NCBI GenBank assembly: GCA_021204045.1
Contig: JAJQAA010000065.1
Location: 1-64,000 of the forward strand
Source of the DNA: Clostridiales bacterium
Lineage (GTDB): Bacteria > Bacillota > Clostridia > Lachnospirales > Lachnospiraceae
Direction: 5' to 3'
DNA: 64,000 nucleotides
Shown here: positions 57,954 through 64,000 of the stretch, piece after piece
Position numbering within the stretch: position 1 is the stretch's first letter
How the letters are laid out: the number at the start of each line of letters is the position of its first letter
Program-made: the position numbers and the translations under genes
Notes under the pieces: generated by a model
The model's input: the letters and a program-made list of their open reading frames with translations, nothing else
What the model was told of the DNA's origin: nothing
The model's database searches: none

Positions 57954-59324
57954 TTATTTATACGCTTCCATTGCCAGATTGATCTGTTCGATCGCGGAGT
58001 TTAAAGTCGCCTCTACTTCTTCTCCATTGCGGACATCTTCCCATGCTGCGTTCATGATCGTCTGATATTCGCTGAAGGCAGGCGTCAACGCACGGGAAAC
58101 CGCGGTATTCTGCGCCTCATAAGCTGCAATCTTCAGAGATTCGGCCGCACTGGCATCATCCTGAATAGATTCCAGAAGTGATACTTTTGTCGGCAGCTGG
58201 TTATATCCCGCATACCACAGATCCGCGCCCTCACCAATACTCATCCATTTGATGAAATCAGCCGCAGCATCCTTGTTCTCTGACGCGTAGTTGATACCAA
58301 AATTCCAGGAACCGGTTCCCGTTGCCACATCACTCTCATGTCCTTCAAACGTTGGCACCGGCATTACATCCCAGGTTTCCATACCATTGTTTCCGCAATA
58401 TGCATCCAGAGAAGTAGTATCAATCATGAACACAACTCTCCCCGCCGCAAACATTGTGCGAAGCTCATCCGCCGCCACGCCGCGGGACGCGATTCCTTCA
58501 TTGACCAGATTCTGATACCATGCCATGCCTTCTATCCATTCGTCAGAATTCAGCACTCCGTCTACCGTAAATCCATCTTCTCCGATATTCAGGCCCCCGA
58601 GGCTGTTCACGATCGGATTCATCTGGTATACACGGCTCACCTGACGGAACTCAATTCCATAAATTCCCGAGTTTCCATCCGGATTCACCACACTCAGCGT
58701 CTGCTTGGCCAGATCGATCACTTCATCCCAGGTCAGTCTGTTTTCCGGCGACACATCGTCTCTGATCTCAACCCCTGCCTGCTCAAGCAGCGCGGTATTA
58801 TAATACATGCACATGGAAGAAGTGTTCATCGGCGGAGCGTAAAACACGCCATCAACCGAGCCGCTCTTTACGGAAGCGTCTGTCAGCTGCGCCCGTTCCT
58901 CATCGGTAAAATACTCATCCATCGGCGCGAGATATCCTCTGTTTACATACGCGGAGACAAGAGGAACGTCCACCGCAAGTACATCATAATCCGTGGTGCC
59001 GCTTGAAATCTTAACTTCAATGACATCCTGAATATCCGTCGTCGTGTAGCCCTCAAGAACCACCTTCACGCCCGTTTCCTCATAATACTTCTCTACAATC
59101 GGCTCCAGTGTCGATATGAAATCCGTATTTGTCATATAGGTGATCGTTGTTTCACTTTCTCCTGATGCCTCAGATGAGGATGACTGGGAAGAACTTCCTG
59201 ACGATGCACTCCCTGACGATGTGCTTCCAGAGGATGTACCGCTGCTACTGCTCCCACAACCTGCCAGCGATGCGGTCATTACTGCCACCAGCAACGATAA
59301 AGCAACCAGTTTTTTTCTTTTCAT
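57954..59324 (-). CDS. extracellular solute-binding lipoprotein (CUT1)
   Basis: MKRKKLVALSLLVAVMTASLAGCGSSSSG lipobox, Ser-rich linker, periplasmic-binding fold. Confidence 0.9.
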   Translation of the reverse strand: MKRKKLVALSLLVAVMTASLAGCGSSSSGTSSGSTSSGSASSGSSSQSSSSEASGESETTITYMTNTDFISTLEPIVEKYYEETGVKVVLEGYTTTDIQDVIEVKISSGTTDYDVLAVDVPLVSAYVNRGYLAPMDEYFTDEERAQLTDASVKSGSVDGVFYAPPMNTSSMCMYYNTALLEQAGVEIRDDVSPENRLTWDEVIDLAKQTLSVVNPDGNSGIYGIEFRQVSRVYQMNPIVNSLGGLNIGEDGFTVDGVLNSDEWIEGMAWYQNLVNEGIASRGVAADELRTMFAAGRVVFMIDTTSLDAYCGNNGMETWDVMPVPTFEGHESDVATGTGSWNFGINYASENKDAAADFIKWMSIGEGADLWYAGYNQLPTKVSLLESIQDDASAAESLKIAAYEAQNTAVSRALTPAFSEYQTIMNAAWEDVRNGEEVEATLNSAIEQINLAMEAYK

Positions 59325-59376
59325 TTTCCCTCTCCTTGTCTCTTTTTTATATTCAGCCTGACGGCCTGAATTCACA

Positions 59377-60318
59377 TTATTGTGTCAGTTTACGAAACAG
59401 ATCTTCAAAAAGCGCATCACAATTAATATGATAAATATATCGGATTGGATGACGTTCTCTGTTAAACGCGTAATGATAATCATAGGTAGGTATCGGGCTC
59501 GGCTCATAACGTCCACACATAAAATCCCGATTTATGAGCCATGCGACTGCCGTCACATCCCATATGGGTTTTTTCCATGTCGGGAGGCAGTCTCTTTCCA
59601 CCGCATACCCCTTTGTGGCCTTCACCAGATAATCACAAAGCTGATTTTTTCCTTTCAGCCAGTAGTCCAGTTCCGGCGCGCTGAGCGTAAATGCCGAAAC
59701 CACTCCCTTGCACGGAAGAAGCACAACCGGCACACCGCTGGAGAAAAGTACTCTGGCTGCCGCGACATCCTGTGCCAGATTAAACTCCAGCGTATCCGGC
59801 CACTCAAAAGAATGTCCTCCCAGCCAGATCACAACCATCCGCTCCCTGATCTCCGGCTTTAAAAGTAACGCCGACGCTACATTTGTTATGGCGGCTATCG
59901 CTACCACATAAAGCGGATTATCCGGCGTATGCTTCATAGCCCTGTCCGCGAGATCACTCGCCGCATCTGACAGCACCGGCTCCGTCTCTGATGAAAGGTA
60001 TCTGTCGGAACCACGGAATACTGCTTTTTTGTATGTTTCCTGGCCCATCAGAGTGAGAATATTCATAATTTCCTGATAGCTTTTCTCCATACCGTCTTTC
60101 GGGCTGACAGACTTTGGCACCCGCACCGGAGCAAACGGAGGTACCGGGCGGAAAAATGGTGCGGCGTAAATCGCTTCTACGTTCAGCTTTTCTGTCGATC
60201 TGAGCATATATGCCAACGCATACTGATCATCAATCTCGTTGAAAGTGTCCGAATCCAGCACGACGTCCACTTTCTGTTCCGGCCATTCCAGCATTTTCAT
60301 AATTCCGGCATCATTCAT
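59377..60318 (-). CDS. nucleoside hydrolase-like protein (variant metal motif)
   Basis: VVLDSDTFNEIDDQYALAYMLRS, IAAITNVASALLLKPEIRERMVVIWLGG, WDVTAVAWLI. Confidence 0.8.
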   Translation of the reverse strand: MNDAGIMKMLEWPEQKVDVVLDSDTFNEIDDQYALAYMLRSTEKLNVEAIYAAPFFRPVPPFAPVRVPKSVSPKDGMEKSYQEIMNILTLMGQETYKKAVFRGSDRYLSSETEPVLSDAASDLADRAMKHTPDNPLYVVAIAAITNVASALLLKPEIRERMVVIWLGGHSFEWPDTLEFNLAQDVAAARVLFSSGVPVVLLPCKGVVSAFTLSAPELDYWLKGKNQLCDYLVKATKGYAVERDCLPTWKKPIWDVTAVAWLINRDFMCGRYEPSPIPTYDYHYAFNRERHPIRYIYHINCDALFEDLFRKLTQ

Positions 60319-60434
60319 CGCGTTGCGCCTCCCGTCTTTTTATCTTTTTCCCAAGAAAAACATTTTCTTAAATCATTTTCTTAAATAATACATCTTATTT
60401 ATCTTTTTGTCAATGCAGTTATATTAGTTATTTT

Positions 60435-60450
60435 GCACAATTATTTGTGC
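60435..60450. promoter_or_regulatory. candidate operator: perfect palindrome GCACAA-TTAT-TTGTGC next to the -35 of the lacI-kinase gene
   Basis: Perfect inverted repeat; promoter TTGATT (60451-60456)-16-TATAAT (60473-60478). Confidence 0.6.
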
Positions 60451-60516
60451 TTGATTTCTTGCATGTTTTCGATATAATAGAACACAGAATAATTTCACTC
60501 AAACAGGAGTCCAATT

Positions 60517-62436
60517 ATGACAATCAAAGAAATTGCCCAGTTGGCAGGTGTATCCATCTCCACCGTGTCCAAAGTCATAAATCGCAAAGATACCGGTATC
60601 CGTCCGGAAACCAGGGAGCGCGTTCTGCAGATTGTAAAGGAGTTCAATTATTCCCCTTACGCCAACGCAATCCCGAACACCGGCAGCACATTTATCCTGG
60701 GAGTGCTTGTTTCCTCTCACGCTGACAATCAAATCCTGAACGGTATCTTTCAGGCGGCTCGCGCACAGTCTTACACGATTCTGGTCGCTGAAACCAACCA
60801 TGACCCCGAAACAGAGCACAAAGGGATCACCGCTCTGTGCAGACACAAGGTGGATGCCCTTCTGTGGGAACCTGTGGACAAGGACAGCCTCCGGCATGCG
60901 GATGACCTGCGTTCCGCCAACATTCCCTATCTGCTGTTTCATTCTGACCAGTTTGAGGACGCTTATAATATCAATTTTGAACAGATCGGATACTTCGCCG
61001 CCTCGGCTCTGATCAGGGCGCGCCACCGGAATATTGCCTGCCTTCTCTCACCGGGGATACAATCCCAGCCATTTTTAAACGGGTACAAGCGATGTCTTTT
61101 TGAGTCCGGGATTCCGCTTAATGACAATATGATTTTCCATGATGTAGACGATCTGCTGCTGCGCAAGATTGCCAATCATTCTGTCACGGGAGTTGCAAGC
61201 ACGCACCTGGGAACCTCTCTGTATCTTTATGAAGCTCTCAGAAAGCTTCATTATCATATCCCTACTGACGTTTCTCTGATTTCGCTGAGGAAGGATTCTC
61301 AAAAAGATATTCAATTCCCGCCGATTTCCACGATCACCATCCCCTATCGGGAACTCGGCTTCCATCTTGGCGAAAATTTTATAAGAGCAAACGAACAGGG
61401 AGGAACGGTTCCCCCATTTGAATTTGAGGTTTGCCTCGACAACACGCTCTCCATACAGATTCCTTACGAGCAGCGTCAGCAGAAACTCACTGTGATTGGA
61501 AGCATCAATCTGGATGATTATCTGAAAGTAGAGGCGCTGCCTGTGACGGGCACCACAGTTATGACGTCCAACACCTCTCTCTATTCAGGAGGAAAGGCAA
61601 TCAACCAGTCTGTCGGCGCTTCCAAGCTGGGAGCGAATGTGAATCTCATCGGCGCTGTGGGCACTGACATGGATTCCGACATTATTTTTTCATTTTTATC
61701 AGAGCATGCCATCGATGCCTCCGGCATACGCCGCTGCGCCAACGAAGTTACCGGAAAAGCATACATATTTGTACAGCCGGACGGCGATTCCATGATCTCG
61801 ATCTTATCCGGCGCAAACAACGCGCTGCGGCCCGACGATATACTGGACAACGAGCGTGCTTTCAAGGATTGCCGTTATTGCCTGATGCAGACAGAAGTCC
61901 CACAGGAAGCGCTTATTCAGGCCGGCAAAATTGCTCATAAATATGGCGCAAAAACGATACTGAAACCTTCCGCCTGCACGGTCCTTGATAAAAAGCTTTT
62001 AAAATACATTGATATCATCATTCCAAACCGAAAGGAGATCAACGTCCTGTGTCCCGGAAAATCTCTTTCCGAGCAGGCTGATTATTTCCTGAATTCCGGA
62101 ATTGAAACCGTTATCATCACGCTCGGGAAAGACGGATGTTACCTGAAAACCAAACAGGAGGAAGAATATTTCAGCGCGTCTGATTTCACACCCATAGACA
62201 ACACCGGTGCCGGCGACGCGTTTATCTGCGCGCTGGCCGTATACCTGCAGCGCGGACATCATTTGCGCAATGCAATTAAAATCGCGACCTACGCAGCCGG
62301 TTTCAGCATCACCAGGGAGGGCGTTACCCCTTCCCTCATTGACAGGAATACTCTGGAAGCTTACATACGGCAAAAAGAGCCAGCACTTCTGGATCTTCCC
62401 GATACCCCCGCATCCACGATCGCACAACGGAGATAA
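60517..62436 (+). CDS. LacI-family regulator fused to a PfkB/ribokinase-family kinase
   Basis: HTH MTIKEIAQLAGVSISTVSKVINR..., LacI effector domain to about residue 320, then KLTVIGSINLDDYLKVEALPVTGTTV..GGKAINQSVGASKLG...DNTGAGDAFICALAV. Confidence 0.92.
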   Translation: MTIKEIAQLAGVSISTVSKVINRKDTGIRPETRERVLQIVKEFNYSPYANAIPNTGSTFILGVLVSSHADNQILNGIFQAARAQSYTILVAETNHDPETEHKGITALCRHKVDALLWEPVDKDSLRHADDLRSANIPYLLFHSDQFEDAYNINFEQIGYFAASALIRARHRNIACLLSPGIQSQPFLNGYKRCLFESGIPLNDNMIFHDVDDLLLRKIANHSVTGVASTHLGTSLYLYEALRKLHYHIPTDVSLISLRKDSQKDIQFPPISTITIPYRELGFHLGENFIRANEQGGTVPPFEFEVCLDNTLSIQIPYEQRQQKLTVIGSINLDDYLKVEALPVTGTTVMTSNTSLYSGGKAINQSVGASKLGANVNLIGAVGTDMDSDIIFSFLSEHAIDASGIRRCANEVTGKAYIFVQPDGDSMISILSGANNALRPDDILDNERAFKDCRYCLMQTEVPQEALIQAGKIAHKYGAKTILKPSACTVLDKKLLKYIDIIIPNRKEINVLCPGKSLSEQADYFLNSGIETVIITLGKDGCYLKTKQEEEYFSASDFTPIDNTGAGDAFICALAVYLQRGHHLRNAIKIATYAAGFSITREGVTPSLIDRNTLEAYIRQKEPALLDLPDTPASTIAQRR

Positions 62437-62441
62437 CCGAC

Positions 62442-64000
62442 ATGCATACTCTGAAAAAATTCATTGCCTACTACGCGCCCTACCGGGCCGTATTCGTTTT
62501 CGATTTGTTCTGCGCGGCCCTGATCAGCATCGTCGATCTGGCCTACCCGCAGCTGCTGCGCACGCTGACCAAAACCCTGTTTACCCGGGACGCGGCCGCG
62601 ATTCTGCGCGCGCTCCCGCTGCTGGCGGCGTCACTGTTTGCCATGTATGTGATTCAGGCATTGTGCAAATATTACGTCAGCGCCCAGGGGCATGTGATGG
62701 GCGCACGCATGGAGACTGACATGCGCCAGCAGCTCTTCGACCATTACGAAAAGCTTTCCTTTTCCTATTACAGCCGGAACAATTCCGGGCAGATGATGAG
62801 CAAGCTTGTCTCCGACCTTTTCGATATCGCGGAATTCGCGCATCACGGTCCGGAAAATCTGTTTATTTCCCTCGTAAAAATCGTCGGTTCGTTCATCTTC
62901 CTGTTTCTGATCAACTGGCGGCTGGCACTGCCCCTGATCGTACTGGTCATCTGCATGTTTCTTTTTTCCGTGCGGCAGAACCAGCGCATGCAGATCACCT
63001 TCATGGAAAATCGACGCAAAATCGGCGACGTCAATGCCAGCCTTCAGGATACTCTCTCCGGTATCCGCGTTGTGCAATCCTTCGCGAACGAAGCCATTGA
63101 ACACGACAAATTTGAGCGCAGCAACAACGCGTTTCTGCTTTCCAAGATCAACAATTACCACTGCATGGGCAGCTTCATGAGCTGGAATCTGTTTTTCCAG
63201 GGCATGATGTATCTGGTCACCCTGGTGTTTGGCGCCTGGCTGATCGCCGTCGGTAAGATGGAGGCGGCGGATCTGGCCATGTACGCCCTCTATATCGGTA
63301 TTTTTATCAGCCCGATCCAGATCCTCGTGGAACTGATCGAGACGATGCAGAAGGGTCTCTCCGGCTTTCGCCGTTTCCTTGATGTGATTGAGACAGAGCC
63401 GGAGATAAAAAATGCCCCCGACGCGACACCCCTGACCGATGTGACGGGTCATGTCTGCTATGAGGACGTTTCCTTTCATTACAACGATGATCCCGGCACA
63501 GAAGTGCTCTCCCATGTGTCATTTGACATCCCGGCCGGAAAGTCGATTGCTCTGGTCGGTCCTTCCGGCAGCGGCAAGACGACCATCTGCTCACTGCTCC
63601 CCCGCTTCTACGATGTAACAGGCGGCCGCGTGACCATCGACGGGCGCGATGTCCGCACGATCACTCTGGACAGCCTGCGCCGCAATATCGGCATGGTACA
63701 GCAGGACGTCTACCTCTTTGCCGGCACAGTCCGCGAAAACATCGCCTATGGCAAACCCGGCGCTTCCATGGAAGAGATTGCGGAAGCGGCCCGCCGCGCC
63801 AACATTGACGAATTTATCCGCTCCCTGCCGGACGGCTATGATACCTATGTCGGGGAGCGCGGCGCCCGTCTCTCCGGCGGCCAGAAGCAGCGCATCTCCA
63901 TCGCGCGCGTTTTTCTCAAAAATCCGCCCATCCTCGTTCTCGACGAGGCCACAAGCGCGCTGGACAACGAGAGCGAGCGTTATATCCAGAAAAGCCTTGA
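62442..64000 (+). CDS. ABC exporter (fused permease/ATPase), truncated by the window end
   Basis: ATG at 62442 (MHTLKKFIAYYAPYRAVF...); Walker A GPSGSGKTTICSLLPRFYD, signature LSGGQKQRISIARVFLKNPPILVLDEATSALDNESE; open at 64000. Confidence 0.9.
   Translation, partial: MHTLKKFIAYYAPYRAVFVFDLFCAALISIVDLAYPQLLRTLTKTLFTRDAAAILRALPLLAASLFAMYVIQALCKYYVSAQGHVMGARMETDMRQQLFDHYEKLSFSYYSRNNSGQMMSKLVSDLFDIAEFAHHGPENLFISLVKIVGSFIFLFLINWRLALPLIVLVICMFLFSVRQNQRMQITFMENRRKIGDVNASLQDTLSGIRVVQSFANEAIEHDKFERSNNAFLLSKINNYHCMGSFMSWNLFFQGMMYLVTLVFGAWLIAVGKMEAADLAMYALYIGIFISPIQILVELIETMQKGLSGFRRFLDVIETEPEIKNAPDATPLTDVTGHVCYEDVSFHYNDDPGTEVLSHVSFDIPAGKSIALVGPSGSGKTTICSLLPRFYDVTGGRVTIDGRDVRTITLDSLRRNIGMVQQDVYLFAGTVRENIAYGKPGASMEEIAEAARRANIDEFIRSLPDGYDTYVGERGARLSGGQKQRISIARVFLKNPPILVLDEATSALDNESERYIQKSL

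Overview
This is a GC-rich chromosomal window that looks like an anaerobic Firmicute (Lachnospiraceae-like, inferred from protein content). Coding density is high and most genes are on the minus strand. No rRNA, tRNA, CRISPR, prophage or transposase was seen. Main blocks, start to end: (i) a cobalamin cluster: a cbiF-cbiP fusion, cbiC, a DUF1538 membrane protein and a two-domain PII-like protein, then after a divergent tctCBA tripartite tricarboxylate transporter, cobT-cbiH-cbiL; (ii) metA, ligA, an RluF-type pseudouridine synthase, a CysG-N-like siroheme gene and asrABC sulfite reductase; (iii) an AT-richer scar with two gene remnants (lactonase and RpiR/SIS); (iv) housekeeping genes including glgC-glgD, a CIRCE-controlled hsp20, nagA and nrdG; (v) a PIN-like protein, a Csp-like subtilase and an M32 carboxypeptidase; (vi) the ribF-truB-nrnA-rbfA-infB-ylxQ-ylxR-nusA-rimP operon; (vii) dusB, pfkA and dnaE; (viii) a nucleoside/ribose-like catabolic locus with a LacI regulator fused to a PfkB-family kinase; (ix) an ABC exporter cut by the window end. 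Best candidates for something new: a 154-nt cloverleaf-like nested inverted repeat in the rimP-nusA-infB leader (46655-46808), the LacI-PfkB fusion with a nucleoside hydrolase carrying a variant motif, and the DUF1538/tandem-PII pair inside a cobalamin operon. Family names come from recognising motifs by eye; no database search was run.
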